Program-made: the position numbers and the translations under genes
The notes under the pieces: generated by a model
What the model was told of the DNA's origin: nothing
Seen by the model: the letters and a program-made list of their open reading frames with translations, nothing else
Databases searched by the model: none
Assembly (NCBI RefSeq): GCF_008386235.1
Contig: NZ_CP040671.1
Location: 2,358,001-2,422,000 of the forward strand
Reading direction: 5' to 3'
DNA from: Thermosynechococcus sp. CL-1
GTDB lineage: Bacteria > Cyanobacteriota > Cyanobacteriia > Thermosynechococcales > Thermosynechococcaceae
Length of the DNA: 64,000 nt
Part shown: one piece after another, positions 42,168 to 51,061 of the stretch
Numbering within the stretch: position 1 is the first letter of the stretch
Layout: each line of letters opens with the position of its first letter

Positions 42168-42938
42168 ATGCAACTTTCCCAAGCCCATCTGCGCACCCTG
42201 CAAACCTGTGCACGGCAATATCAGTACCGCTATCTTGACAGCTTGATACTGCCAGAGGCCACACAATTAACGGAAACCACTGCCCAAAAGCAGGGTCGCG
42301 ACTTCCACCGCCTGATGCAACAGCACTTTCAAGGACTCGATATCCGCCCAATTCTTGAGGCGCAGCCCGAATTACAACCGTGGTTTGCGGCCTTTCAAAC
42401 CATGCCACCGCCGATGATCGAGGGCCAAGGGGAAGCAGAGCATGTCCGCAGTCTGGGCTGGCAGGAATTCACCCTTGTGGGCGTGTATGACTACGTGATT
42501 TTTGGCCAAGGGCAAGCGCAGATCCTCGATTGGAAAACCTATGCCCATCTGCCCACCCCAGCGACTCTAATTCGCCATTGGCAGACTCGCCTTTACTGTT
42601 ATCTACTGGCAGCCACTAGTTCCTATCTCCCCAGCCAGATTTCCATGACCTACTGGTTTGCCCAAGGAGAAAAGGGGGCAAATTTCTACACCTTTCCCTA
42701 CAGTGAGGCGATCCACCAGCAAATCCACCATACCCTAGAGCAGTGCCTTAGCCAACTGCGCCAATGGTTACAAGCCTATGAGCAAGGACAGGAGCTGCCC
42801 CAAGTGCCCCCAGCCCAGATTCGGAAATACTGCGATGCGTGCGCCTTTAATGAGCGGTGTCAGCGTGGCCAGCCAACTTCTGTTTCGACCATTGACCCAT
42901 TCCTAGCCGTGCTCAAAGACTTGAGTGTAGCCCGCTAA
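42168..42938 (+). CDS. PD-(D/E)XK nuclease with predicted 4Fe-4S cysteines (RecB/Cas4-like)
   Basis: The 256-residue protein has the RecB-type nuclease core: an N-terminal SQAHLRTLQTC with Cys14, GRDFHRLMQ, the active-site strands LVGVYDYVIF and AQILDWKTY (Asp and D-x-K), and QTRLYCYLLA. Near the C-terminus CDACAFNERC gives Cys-x2-Cys-x5-Cys, so together with Cys14 it matches the 4Fe-4S cluster of AddB and Cas4 nucleases. No cas genes or CRISPR are nearby, so a DNA repair role is more likely than adaptation. Its 3' end overlaps the convergent exonuclease gene by 36 nt. Confidence 0.85.
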   Translation: MQLSQAHLRTLQTCARQYQYRYLDSLILPEATQLTETTAQKQGRDFHRLMQQHFQGLDIRPILEAQPELQPWFAAFQTMPPPMIEGQGEAEHVRSLGWQEFTLVGVYDYVIFGQGQAQILDWKTYAHLPTPATLIRHWQTRLYCYLLAATSSYLPSQISMTYWFAQGEKGANFYTFPYSEAIHQQIHHTLEQCLSQLRQWLQAYEQGQELPQVPPAQIRKYCDACAFNERCQRGQPTSVSTIDPFLAVLKDLSVAR

Positions 42939-43538
42939 ATCCAGATCGACAATCGCGGGTAGACAACTCAGAGCCGTTTGGAATAACTCAAAGCGTTCTT
43001 CCCGTTTCAGCATGGCCGTGAGCTGCTGCCGCAGAGGAATTAGATAGCGCACATCATTAGCGGCATAACGGATTTGATCCTCCCGCAGTGCCATGGCATT
43101 CCCCCAGTCGGAGCTTTGCGCGGATTTATCAATTTCTACCCCCAACAGATCCAGAACCAAATCCTTAAGGCCGTGGCGGGGGGAATAGGTGCGGGCAATC
43201 TTACTGGCAACTTTGGTGCAGAAAACGGGATGAACACGGATCCCCAAATGGTAGCGCAAGGTGGCCAGATCAAAGCGGGCGTAGTGAAAGATTTTGGTAA
43301 TGCGGGGGTGCTCTAGGAGTTGCTGAAGGTGGGGGGCTTCGGTTTGGCCACGACCAATCTTGACAACGGCCACTTGCCCCTCGGGGTCACACACCTGCAC
43401 CAGACACAGGCGATCGCGGGGGATATTCAAGCCCATGGTTTCCGTATCCACGGCCAACTGATCGGCATTGAGAAAGTGCGCTAAGGCTGTAGCACTCAAG
43501 TCGTACTCAAAACACTCAAGGGGAAATTCCAGATCCAT
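42903..43538 (-). CDS. Ribonuclease D-like 3'-5' exonuclease (DEDDy)
   Basis: The 211-residue protein has the three DEDDy exonuclease motifs: VDTETMGLNI (Exo I), FHYARFDLATL (Exo II) and YAANDVRYLIPL (Exo III, with the Tyr of the DEDDy subtype). It lacks the HRDC domains of full RNase D (about 375 residues), so it is the short form common in cyanobacteria. It probably trims RNA 3' ends such as tRNA precursors. The gene is convergent with the PD-(D/E)XK nuclease. Confidence 0.9.
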   Translation of the reverse strand: MDLEFPLECFEYDLSATALAHFLNADQLAVDTETMGLNIPRDRLCLVQVCDPEGQVAVVKIGRGQTEAPHLQQLLEHPRITKIFHYARFDLATLRYHLGIRVHPVFCTKVASKIARTYSPRHGLKDLVLDLLGVEIDKSAQSSDWGNAMALREDQIRYAANDVRYLIPLRQQLTAMLKREERFELFQTALSCLPAIVDLDLAGYTQVFEHG

Positions 43539-43552
43539 GATTCGCTCGCAAA

Positions 43553-43882
43553 CTACGTCGGGGGCAATTCTGAGGACTGCTCTTTGGCGACATCAATGCG
43601 TTCCAATTGCCAGAGAATTTGGTTGCTTTCACGGCGCACCCGCGAAATCTGCCAATTGCGCCATGTCCATTCTTCACCGCGACTGGTGACGGCACTGGCG
43701 TGCACATCCATCAATTCTGCCAATTCACCACTGGTAATCAAGTATTTACCAGCCGCCAATTCATCGGCAACCCGCAGTGTCACAATTAATTCTTCAAGGC
43801 GGGCGCGGCGCTCAGACCACTGGGGCGATTTTCCCCCCAACCACTCGCCGTCACCATCAAGCCCCAAGGATGGTTGCACCAT
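43553..43882 (-). CDS. Conserved cyanobacterial hypothetical protein
   Basis: The 109-residue protein (ATG at 43882) has a charged start (SPQWSERRARLEELIVTLRVADELAAGKYLI) and a helix-turn-helix-like stretch, TSGELAELMDVHASAVTSRGEEWTWRNW, followed by ISRVRRESNQILWQLERI. I recall similar short cyanobacterial proteins but no function. The HTH-like helices could bind DNA or a protein. It ends 14 nt before the RNase D-like gene on the same strand, so they may be cotranscribed. Confidence 0.75.
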   Translation of the reverse strand: MVQPSLGLDGDGEWLGGKSPQWSERRARLEELIVTLRVADELAAGKYLITSGELAELMDVHASAVTSRGEEWTWRNWQISRVRRESNQILWQLERIDVAKEQSSELPPT

Positions 43883-44025
43883 GGCTCCCTTCTCGCGATC
43901 AACATTGCTCCAAAAATCTTAGCGAGAAACGATGTGATTTTTAACCCACCTAGGCGATCGCCCACCACGCCGAGGATAGGGCTAGAATGGTTTTAAGATT
44001 TGTTAATTACATTGAACCGAACACC

Positions 44026-45366
44026 ATGACGGTAACCTTGACCCCTGCATCCACCCTCCACGAGCGGGTCGTGATGATCGCCCGCCGCCTTGGTATTGAG
44101 AAATTTGACCTTGGTGGCTCCCATGTGGATGAGGTGAGTGTCCAAGTGCAGCAGGGAGAACCCAAACAGGTGAAGGCCTCCCAGCGATCGGGGATTACCG
44201 TGCGGGTGTGGAACTCAACGGGTCGCCTAGGGGTTGCCAGCACCACCCAATTGGACGATCGCGGTCTGGAAACAGCCCTAGAAATGGCCAAAGAAGCCAG
44301 TGCCTTTGGCGTCACCGAGGACATTCCCGACTTTAGTCCCTTGGCCACAGCGCCCCTTGGGGAGACGACGCTAACGACGGCTGATGTGCCCCTTGCCCCG
44401 GCGAAAACCCTCTTGGATCAACTGATTGCTGCGGAACGAGACCTCTTGGAACGCCACCCAGCGATCGCCAGTGTGCCCTACAATGGCCTGAGCCAGCGAC
44501 GGTTAGAACGGTTTTATCTCAACAGTGAGGGTGCCAATCGCCAGCAAACCACCACCACAACCACGCTCTATCTCTACAGCAAAACCGATGAGGCGGGTCG
44601 CAAACCCCGCAGTGCGGGTGCCATTCGCATCAGTCCCGATCTTGAGCACTTAGACATTGCGGGCTGCATTGATGAAGTGGCCGACAAAACCATTCGCCAC
44701 TTGGCCTATGAACCCATTGTTTCGGGTCAGTACCCCATTCTTTTTTCACCCGCCGCCTTCCTCAGCCTGCTCAATGCCTTTAGCAATCTCTTTAATGCCC
44801 AAAACATTTTGGATCGTCAAAGCCTTTCGACGCCGGAGTCCCTGCATCAGGCGATCGCCAGCCCCCTTCTCAGCATCTATGATGACGCTCGCCACCCTGA
44901 AAATGTCGGTCAACCCCTCTTTGATGGCGAAGGTACCCCCACCCGCCGCACCCCTTTAATTGAGCAGGGGATTCTCACGGGTCTCTACCACAGTGCTGGT
45001 ACGGCGCGTCGCTTTCAAACCCAGCCCACGGGGCATGCCAACTTAGGGGCAAAGGTGACAGTGAGTGGTCACTTCTACGATGTCCCAGCGGGTGAAGGGG
45101 GCGATCGCGCCGATGGCCTTGTTTGGATTGATGAACTCCATGCCCTCCATGCGGGCGTGAAAGCCCTCCAAGGCTCATTTTCCCTCCCCTTTGACGGTTG
45201 GTTACTGCGTAACGGCGAAGCCATCAGCATTGAAGCGGCCACCGTGGCCGGGGACATTCGCAGTCTGCTGAAAAATATCCTCCATCTGGGCACTGAGGTT
45301 GAAGTGACCCCCTACGGTTGTTGTCCGTCCGTGTGGGTGAGTCCCCTTGCGATTACAGGGGAATAG
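44026..45366 (+). CDS. pmbA: TldD/PmbA family metallopeptidase subunit (PmbA/TldE)
   Basis: The roughly 446-residue protein (ATG 44026 preferred; an ATG at 43987 also in frame) has the TldD/PmbA features: a LHERVVMIARRLGIEKFDLGGSH start, VRVWNSTGRLGVASTTQLDD, SEGANRQQTTTT and a C-terminal LIEQGILTGLYHSAGTARRF and SFSLPFDGWLLRNGEAISIE. TldD-TldE complexes cleave peptides such as leaders of modified peptides. The zinc-bearing HExxxH of TldD is not seen, as expected for the PmbA/TldE partner. Its stop abuts the deoC stop on the other strand. Confidence 0.9.
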   Translation: MTVTLTPASTLHERVVMIARRLGIEKFDLGGSHVDEVSVQVQQGEPKQVKASQRSGITVRVWNSTGRLGVASTTQLDDRGLETALEMAKEASAFGVTEDIPDFSPLATAPLGETTLTTADVPLAPAKTLLDQLIAAERDLLERHPAIASVPYNGLSQRRLERFYLNSEGANRQQTTTTTTLYLYSKTDEAGRKPRSAGAIRISPDLEHLDIAGCIDEVADKTIRHLAYEPIVSGQYPILFSPAAFLSLLNAFSNLFNAQNILDRQSLSTPESLHQAIASPLLSIYDDARHPENVGQPLFDGEGTPTRRTPLIEQGILTGLYHSAGTARRFQTQPTGHANLGAKVTVSGHFYDVPAGEGGDRADGLVWIDELHALHAGVKALQGSFSLPFDGWLLRNGEAISIEAATVAGDIRSLLKNILHLGTEVEVTPYGCCPSVWVSPLAITGE

Positions 45367-46020
45367 CTAAACCTGCATCAAGTCGAGACTACGGGAGGTG
45401 CCCAAGCGGGTGGCACCGGCATCAATGAGTTCAAGGGCTTGCTCCCGGGTACGAATGCCGCCAGAGGCCTTTATGCCGACGCGATCGCGACTCAAGCGCT
45501 TGAGCAAACGCACATCCGCAACCGTGGCACCACCGCGCCAGCCGGTACTGGTTTTCAGGAAAGCCACCCCCGCGTCCAAGCAAATATCCACTGCCAGTTG
45601 TTTTTCTTCCTCTGTCAGCACCGTGGTTTCCAAAATTGCCTTAACGGTTACCCCCGTTTCCGCGCAGATTTGGGCGATGTCGCGATAGACGGCCTCGGTG
45701 TTGCCCTCCTTGAGCCAACCCAAGTTAATGACCACATCCAACTCAGTTGCCCCACTGTCAACCGCCTCCTGCGCCTCATAGAGTTTCGTGGCACTGGTGT
45801 GGGCACCACTGGGAAAGCCAATGACGGTACACACTTTCACGGGTGTGCGATGGAGCAACTGGACTGCGGTCTTCACCCACACGGGCATGACACAGACGGC
45901 GGCAAATTTCCACTGTTCGGCTTCGGCACAACACCGTTCAATCTCTGCTGGGGTTGCCAAGGGGTCAAGCTGGGTATGATCAATGTAGGGTGCAAGGTCA
46001 AACAAATCACGTTCCGTCAT
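45367..46020 (-). CDS. deoC: Deoxyribose-phosphate aldolase
   Basis: DeoC cleaves 2-deoxyribose-5-phosphate to acetaldehyde and glyceraldehyde-3-phosphate. The 217-residue TIM-barrel protein has [49 protein letters not shown], the Schiff-base Lys in [10 protein letters not shown] and the second Lys in [11 protein letters not shown]. Length is typical. It is transcribed toward pmbA, and the two genes end at adjoining bases. Confidence 0.96.
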   Translation of the reverse strand: MTERDLFDLAPYIDHTQLDPLATPAEIERCCAEAEQWKFAAVCVMPVWVKTAVQLLHRTPVKVCTVIGFPSGAHTSATKLYEAQEAVDSGATELDVVINLGWLKEGNTEAVYRDIAQICAETGVTVKAILETTVLTEEEKQLAVDICLDAGVAFLKTSTGWRGGATVADVRLLKRLSRDRVGIKASGGIRTREQALELIDAGATRLGTSRSLDLMQV

Positions 46021-46092
46021 AGGAATTCACCCAGAACAACCCTATTTTTATTAACTAAATAATAATAAAAACGGGGACGGAAAATGAGACCT

Positions 46093-46111
46093 TGGGAGAT
46101 CGGTTCTCCCA
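46093..46111. repeat. Perfect 7-bp hairpin upstream of the DUF760 gene
   Basis: TGGGAGA (46093-46099) and TCTCCCA (46105-46111) are perfect arms around the 5-nt loop TCGGT. It lies in the 185-nt gap between deoC and the DUF760 gene. No T run follows on the plus strand, and none on the minus strand, so it is not an obvious terminator; a leader structure is possible. Confidence 0.4.
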
Positions 46112-46205
46112 CCCCCCACCTAAAATTCACCCTTGCTAGATTAAAACTAGGCTATCACAGACACGATGACCTGTTGGCCAGACTACCTTTTTGGGAGGAC
46201 ACTCT

Positions 46206-46532
46206 ATGGAGCCAACCATGAACCCTCGCAATCTTCAAGAAAGTGCTGATTCCCTCTGGAACTATCTGCAAAGTTTGGATGCAGAAGTGGTGGCTCGCCT
46301 GTCCCGTCCCGCGTCGCCGGAAATGGCCATTGTGATGGAACGCCACATTGGCAACCTGCTGGGCTACTTGCCACCGGAGGGGTTTGAGGTTTCCATTACC
46401 ACGAATCGGGAGCACCTTGGGCGTCTCTTGGCTTCGGCAATGATGAGTGGTTACTTCTTGCGCGGTGCCGAGCAACGTCTTGAATTCGAGCGATCGCTGC
46501 AAGCGGCTGCCCAAGGGGAAGACAGCAAATAA
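46206..46532 (+). CDS. DUF760 family protein
   Basis: The 108-residue protein from ATG 46206 (GGGAGG ribosome-binding site 8-13 nt upstream) has the DUF760 core: MNPRNLQESADSLWNYLQSLDAEVVARLS, then MERHIGNLLGYLPPEGFEVSITTNREHLGRLLASAMMSGYFLRGAEQRLEF. DUF760 is found in cyanobacteria and plants and has no settled function, though plant members are linked to chloroplast proteins. mutY begins 3 nt after its stop, so cotranscription is likely. Confidence 0.88.
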   Translation: MEPTMNPRNLQESADSLWNYLQSLDAEVVARLSRPASPEMAIVMERHIGNLLGYLPPEGFEVSITTNREHLGRLLASAMMSGYFLRGAEQRLEFERSLQAAAQGEDSK

Positions 46533-46535
46533 CCC

Positions 46536-47642
46536 ATGCCAACGGTACAGGACCGTGGGGGCGGGTATACACTACCTGCCCTTCGTTTTGCACTTTTACA
46601 GTGGTATCAGCAGCAGGGGCGGGATTTACCTTGGCGGCACACGCGCGATCCCTATGCCATCTGGGTCTCAGAAATCATGCTGCAGCAAACCCAAGTGGCC
46701 ACGGTGATTCCCTACTATCAGCGTTGGCTAGCCACCTTTCCCGCGATCGCCGACTTAGCGATTGCCGATTTGGAAACCGTCTTGAAACTGTGGCAGGGAT
46801 TGGGCTACTATGCACGGGCACGCCATTTGCACCGCGCGGCTCAACAGATCATGGCCGATCATGGGGGGCAATTTCCCTGCACCTACGAGGCCGTGGTGGC
46901 GTTACCGGGAATTGGTCGCAGTACCGCAGGTGCGATCCTCAGTGCTGCCTTTAATCAGCCCCAGCCGATTCTCGATGGCAATGTCAAACGGGTGCTTGCC
47001 CGTCTCTATGGACTCACGATCCCCCCCAAGCAAGCGGAAGCCCAACTCTGGCAGTGGTCGGCGCAACTGCTGTGTTCCCAAGCCCCCCGCGATTTTAATC
47101 AAGCCCTGATGGATCTGGGGGCAACCATCTGTACACCCCGCCAACCCCTGTGTCATGCTTGTCCTTGGCAAGATCATTGCTTGGCGCATCGCCACCAGTT
47201 AACCCATGAGATTCCTCGCAAAATGAGCCGTTCCCCCTTACCCCATAAAAAGATTGGTGTCGCGGTGATTTGGAATGCGGCAGGTCAGATTCTCATCGAT
47301 CGGCGGCCACCAACAGGTCTATTGGGGGGACTATGGGAGTTTCCGGGGGGCAAAATTGAACCCAATGAGACGGTTCAGGAGTGTATTCAGCGGGAAATTC
47401 GTGAGGAATTGGGCATTGAGATTAGTGTTGGTGAGCATTTGATTGACATTGATCATGCCTACACCCATTTTCGGGTGACGCTCCATGTCTATTACTGCCA
47501 GTATCTTTCAGGAAGTCCTCAGCCCTTGGGGTGCGATGCCATCCGTTGGGTGACCCCTGAGGAATTGGAGCAGTTTCCCTTTCCAAAAGCCAATACTGCA
47601 ATTATTCAGGCCATTCACGAACGGGGCAGACCCACAGCCTAG
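46536..47642 (+). CDS. mutY: A/G-specific adenine glycosylase MutY with an intact Nudix box
   Basis: MutY removes adenine mispaired with 8-oxoguanine. The 368-residue protein has Glu46 (SEIMLQQTQ), the HhH with catalytic Asp147 (LDGNVKRVL) and the 4Fe-4S cysteines Cys199, Cys206, Cys209 and Cys215 (C-x6-C-x2-C-x5-C). The C-terminal MutT-like domain is unusual: residues 272-294 keep every position of the Nudix consensus (G-x5-E-x7-RE-U-x-EE-x-G-U), whereas most MutY C-domains have lost it. A nucleotide hydrolase activity is therefore possible but is inferred. It lies 3 nt after the DUF760 gene. Confidence 0.93.
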   Translation: MPTVQDRGGGYTLPALRFALLQWYQQQGRDLPWRHTRDPYAIWVSEIMLQQTQVATVIPYYQRWLATFPAIADLAIADLETVLKLWQGLGYYARARHLHRAAQQIMADHGGQFPCTYEAVVALPGIGRSTAGAILSAAFNQPQPILDGNVKRVLARLYGLTIPPKQAEAQLWQWSAQLLCSQAPRDFNQALMDLGATICTPRQPLCHACPWQDHCLAHRHQLTHEIPRKMSRSPLPHKKIGVAVIWNAAGQILIDRRPPTGLLGGLWEFPGGKIEPNETVQECIQREIREELGIEISVGEHLIDIDHAYTHFRVTLHVYYCQYLSGSPQPLGCDAIRWVTPEELEQFPFPKANTAIIQAIHERGRPTA

Positions 47643-48364
47643 GCGTTTGCAACGACACCCTCAGCCGCCGCCGCATCCAAAAACCAAAGGGCATTGCCAG
47701 TAATCAGCCGTGCTGGATAGAGATGGGGATCAGTTGTCCCAGAGAAAATATGACGTAGGGCAGTTTGTTTATTGGCACCCGTCACAAGAAAGAGAATTTG
47801 ACGGGTATGGTTAATCAGGGGCACTGTGAAGGTGAGGCGGGGCTGGCCATCCTTGTTGCCCACGGTAATCAAGCGATCGCCCACCGTCAGCGCTGCTGTG
47901 TGGGGAAACAGGGAGGCCGTATGGCCATCGGGTCCCATACCGAGCAAAATCAGATCAAAGCTGGGAACTTCTCCTTCACGGATGCCAAAGGTTTGGCGCA
48001 GGATTTGCTCATAGCGATCGGCAGCGGTCTGCGGATCCGCATCCGCCGTTGGCATTGGGTGAATCTGATTTTTGGGAATCGGTACATGATTGAGCCACGC
48101 CTGAAAGGCCATCCCCGCATTGCTGTCGGGATGATCGAGGGGAACATAGCGTTCATCCCCCCAGAAAATGTGCCACCGTGACCAAGGGGTATCCGCACAG
48201 ACAAGGCTTTCATACAACGGTTTAGGCGTGTTGCCGCCGGCAAGGGCAAGCGTAAATTGTCCCCGTTGGGCGATCGCCCCAGTGGCCTGCTCAAGCACAA
48301 ACTGCTTTGCCGCCGCCGTCAGGGCAGCCAAATCTGGAAAAACACGTACATTGGGTGTTGGCAT
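47639..48364 (-). CDS. pgl: 6-phosphogluconolactonase
   Basis: Pgl hydrolyses 6-phosphogluconolactone in the oxidative pentose phosphate pathway. The 241-residue protein has the SugarP isomerase-like fold: FTLALAGGNTPKPLYESL, HIFWGDERYVPLDHPDSN and LGMGPDGHTASLFPH, the family motifs. Length is normal. The stop overlaps mutY by 4 nt on the opposite strand. The gene is 12 nt downstream of the LptD-like gene's stop on the same strand. Confidence 0.94.
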   Translation of the reverse strand: MPTPNVRVFPDLAALTAAAKQFVLEQATGAIAQRGQFTLALAGGNTPKPLYESLVCADTPWSRWHIFWGDERYVPLDHPDSNAGMAFQAWLNHVPIPKNQIHPMPTADADPQTAADRYEQILRQTFGIREGEVPSFDLILLGMGPDGHTASLFPHTAALTVGDRLITVGNKDGQPRLTFTVPLINHTRQILFLVTGANKQTALRHIFSGTTDPHLYPARLITGNALWFLDAAAAEGVVANA

Positions 48365-48376
48365 AGAAGCATCCTC

Positions 48377-50329
48377 CTAATTGGAGCGAATCACACCATC
48401 GGTCGCCGTACCCAGTCCGGGACTGGAAAAGGGATCAGCATTGCCGCGCCAGTTAAACCCATTAATGCGCAAAAGAATCGTCGCCAACTGGCGATCGAGG
48501 TTATAGCGAAACACCACCCCATAGGTGCGACGGCTATATTCCACAATAATGTTTGTATCAAAAACTCTCCCTGTGTCCACATTAATTTGCATTTGGGCAC
48601 CCGCTCGCAGCGGCCCGTAAATCTGCTGCAACAATCCCACGTTGAGCACACTAAAGTCAGTAATCCGATCAAAGAGAAAGGGGGAGGATGGCTCACTCAA
48701 TGTCTGTGTAAATCCCACATCAAAACTGGTGTAGTCAAACCAATGACGAGAAAAATGACCCACTTGACCCCGAAACCCTGCCCCTGCAACTAACGCGGGT
48801 TGGGTACTGCCATTGGTATAGTAGTTCGCTACACCGCCTACCTGACCATAGAACTGCAAGAAGGGTTGGACAGGACGGGGGCTATAGCGCAGGCCTTGGG
48901 TTCGCGTCGGCGGCAAGGGAGTGCCCCGCCAAATGGGCATCACCCAGTTAAGACTTGCGGCAGCTTGAAGACGACCTAGGCTTGGCTTAGGGGGTAGGGA
49001 GGGATCATCACTGGCTGCCGTGACGTATTGACCTCCCAGAAGATAACTGAGTGCTAGGCCCTGAGTTAAGGGAATACCTGTACCACTGAACGTGCCGCCA
49101 AAGCTACTGGTAATTTCTTGCTCCCCAAGGGAACGATTAAAAACCCGTTGGCGATAAAGGGCAGAAACAGTTAGGAGATTGCGGGCATCAAAATTGTAGA
49201 ACAAGTCTACCCCTGCGCGTGACGTACTCGGCCAGTCGTTAGGGTTGAGCGTATTCAAGAAGCCGTAACCGCGCACACGAGTCTGCGGCGTGAACCGATG
49301 GCCTAGCTCGATCGCCGCCCCGTAGCTTTTAGCATCAAAAACATCAAAGTCATTGTTGATGATCCGTTCTAAATAAATGGATGGCAGGAAGGTGATTTGG
49401 GTATTGGGAGTGTTGATCGCTCTGTAGCGATAGGCGAGAAATACGCCGCCGCGATCTTGTTCATCATAGCCAAACTCAAAGGGCAACACTTCGTAGGGAC
49501 GACCTACAACAAACCGCCGCAGCACAATGGGTAAGGCCACCCGCTGATCAAAGACCACACGACCCCGTCGTACCTTGAGCAGGGTTTCATCGGCACTGAG
49601 GGGTTCTGCTGTTGCTTCCTGAGCCCGTGCCTCCAGTTCTGGTGGACTAAAGGGGTCATTGGTAATCCGTAGATTGGTAGCAAACCAGCGGCGGCCATCA
49701 AACTCTAGGCGATCGGCCTCAAAGCGCAACCGATCAAATGTTTCTGTCACTTCGGCTTGGGGATCTGTGCCCTGTTCGTCAAGACCGGGGAGAGGGCTAA
49801 GGGGTGGGGGGCTAGGAGAGCGGGTCAGGCTCAGGTCTTGATCCACCCTAGCGGTATTGACGACGCCGCGAGCATTCGTGAGAGAGCCTTGATCGAGTCT
49901 GAGGTTATATTCCAAGCGATCGCCCTGCAGGACTTGATCGCCGCGCGTAATTGTCACATTACCTTCCGCCACCAGAATTTGGGCGTCAATATCGGTTTGA
50001 ATACGATCAGCGGTGAGTTCAGCTTCCTTGAATCGGAGGAAAACATTGCCAATGGCATTAAATAATCGCCGCATCAGATCAAACTCTTGGCGATCGGCCG
50101 TCACCTCTAAGGGTTGATCACGGACAACGGGCGTTTCAGCATTGGCCTCCCCAAGACGGAGGGGGGCTGTAAAATCCGGTGTTGGCCTCGGGCTGATCGG
50201 CGTTGTACTGCTGAGGTCAGGAGCTACCGTTGTTCCAAGTAGCTCCGCTGGTGATGCGCCACTGACCTCAGTAATTTCTGCGGGTTGTGTCGGGGGGGGC
50301 AGACTAGCAAAAAGGGGTAAAAACAACAA
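48377..50329 (-). CDS. LptD-like outer-membrane protein (DUF3769)
   Basis: The 650-residue protein has an N-terminal Pro/Ser-rich part, an LptA/OstA-like segment (EVTADRQEF, EAELTADRIQTDIDAQILVAEGNVTITRGDQVLQGDRLEY, about residues 70-145) and a C-terminal beta-barrel part rich in alternating hydrophobic residues ending in RRTYGVVFRYNLDRQLATILLRINGFNW. This is the cyanobacterial DUF3769 relative of LptD, which inserts lipopolysaccharide into the outer membrane. No ATG is found; the first start is TTG 50329, leaving only a weak signal peptide, so the true start is uncertain. Confidence 0.85.
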   Translation of the reverse strand: MLFLPLFASLPPPTQPAEITEVSGASPAELLGTTVAPDLSSTTPISPRPTPDFTAPLRLGEANAETPVVRDQPLEVTADRQEFDLMRRLFNAIGNVFLRFKEAELTADRIQTDIDAQILVAEGNVTITRGDQVLQGDRLEYNLRLDQGSLTNARGVVNTARVDQDLSLTRSPSPPPLSPLPGLDEQGTDPQAEVTETFDRLRFEADRLEFDGRRWFATNLRITNDPFSPPELEARAQEATAEPLSADETLLKVRRGRVVFDQRVALPIVLRRFVVGRPYEVLPFEFGYDEQDRGGVFLAYRYRAINTPNTQITFLPSIYLERIINNDFDVFDAKSYGAAIELGHRFTPQTRVRGYGFLNTLNPNDWPSTSRAGVDLFYNFDARNLLTVSALYRQRVFNRSLGEQEITSSFGGTFSGTGIPLTQGLALSYLLGGQYVTAASDDPSLPPKPSLGRLQAAASLNWVMPIWRGTPLPPTRTQGLRYSPRPVQPFLQFYGQVGGVANYYTNGSTQPALVAGAGFRGQVGHFSRHWFDYTSFDVGFTQTLSEPSSPFLFDRITDFSVLNVGLLQQIYGPLRAGAQMQINVDTGRVFDTNIIVEYSRRTYGVVFRYNLDRQLATILLRINGFNWRGNADPFSSPGLGTATDGVIRSN

Positions 50330-50394
50330 CGGCCAAACTTCCTCACGACCACTGCCTAGTTACGTTACCCGATGCCCACCCCCTTTGGCGAGGA

Positions 50395-50511
50395 TTACTC
50401 GAGATCCTTACGCTTAGGGTTACGAGCTGGGTCACCCGAGAGGAACCCGAAAACAAAGAGCAGGACAAAGAAGGTCACAACGATATAAACGGTAATTTTG
50501 AGTGTTTCCAT
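50395..50511 (-). CDS. psbI: Photosystem II reaction centre protein PsbI
   Basis: PsbI is a single-helix subunit beside D1 and CP43 that helps photosystem II assembly and dimer stability. The 38-residue product begins [11 protein letters not shown], has one membrane helix ([19 protein letters not shown]) and ends in the charged stroma-facing [12 protein letters not shown]. As I remember it, the sequence is identical to T. elongatus PsbI. The TATGAT at 50544-50549 (minus strand) may be its -10. It lies between tic20 and the LptD-like gene. Confidence 0.96.
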
Positions 50512-50550
50512 GATGTTGTCGTTTTTCGTAGCGTCACCTTCTGATCATAC

Positions 50551-50575
50551 GGGATGAGGGACTCCCTCGCATCCC
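50551..50575. repeat. Stem-loop between tic20 and psbI
   Basis: GGGAT...GAGGG pairs with CCCTC...ATCCC across 50551-50575 with a 2-nt bulge and a short loop. It starts immediately after the tic20 stop. No T run follows on the minus strand, so it may stabilise or attenuate the tic20 transcript rather than terminate it. Confidence 0.4.
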
Positions 50576-51049
50576 CTAAAACACTTGGCTTTTTGTGGCA
50601 TCCGACAGCGTGGGAATTTCGGCATAGATGCCGCGTACAGACTGCACCACCGCATAGATGACGCCAATCAACGTGGCAATAAAGACAAAGTTGAAGAGCA
50701 CTTTAATCAGCAGGTCAAAACTAGCAACGCGGACCAGCAGTTGTACCAGTAGTTGGACAATAAACAGCACAATCCCCATCAACAGTGCCTGCATCGTGTT
50801 ATAGCGAATAAAAAGGCTGATACGACTGTTGCGCACCACCAGCAGGTACAACAGCATAAAAACAATTAGGCCAGCAAAGGGAATGGAGTAGATCAAGGCT
50901 ACCGGTAAAACCACTAACACCAGTGCTTGCAGTGGTGGAAACAAATCAAACAAAAAGCCACCAAAGGGCATGACGTAGAAGAGCGGCAGCAGATACGCTA
51001 AGCTGGCAAAGATACGATCTAACGCAGTGGTCGTGGCACGCCAAGTCAT
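50576..51049 (-). CDS. Tic20 family membrane protein
   Basis: The 157-residue protein has four membrane helices (LLPLFYVMPFGGFLFDLF, ALVLVVLPVALIYSIPFAGLIVFMLLYLLVV, ALLMGIVLFIVQLLVQLLV, LIKVLFNFVFIATLIGVIYAVV) with RISLFIRYNTMQALLM between, the Tic20 signature. Tic20 is part of the plastid inner-envelope import channel; in cyanobacteria its role is unclear. It starts 12 nt after the exported-protein gene on the same strand, and psbI follows. Confidence 0.87.
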   Translation of the reverse strand: MTWRATTTALDRIFASLAYLLPLFYVMPFGGFLFDLFPPLQALVLVVLPVALIYSIPFAGLIVFMLLYLLVVRNSRISLFIRYNTMQALLMGIVLFIVQLLVQLLVRVASFDLLIKVLFNFVFIATLIGVIYAVVQSVRGIYAEIPTLSDATKSQVF

Positions 51050-51061
51050 GGGTTGCTCCTT

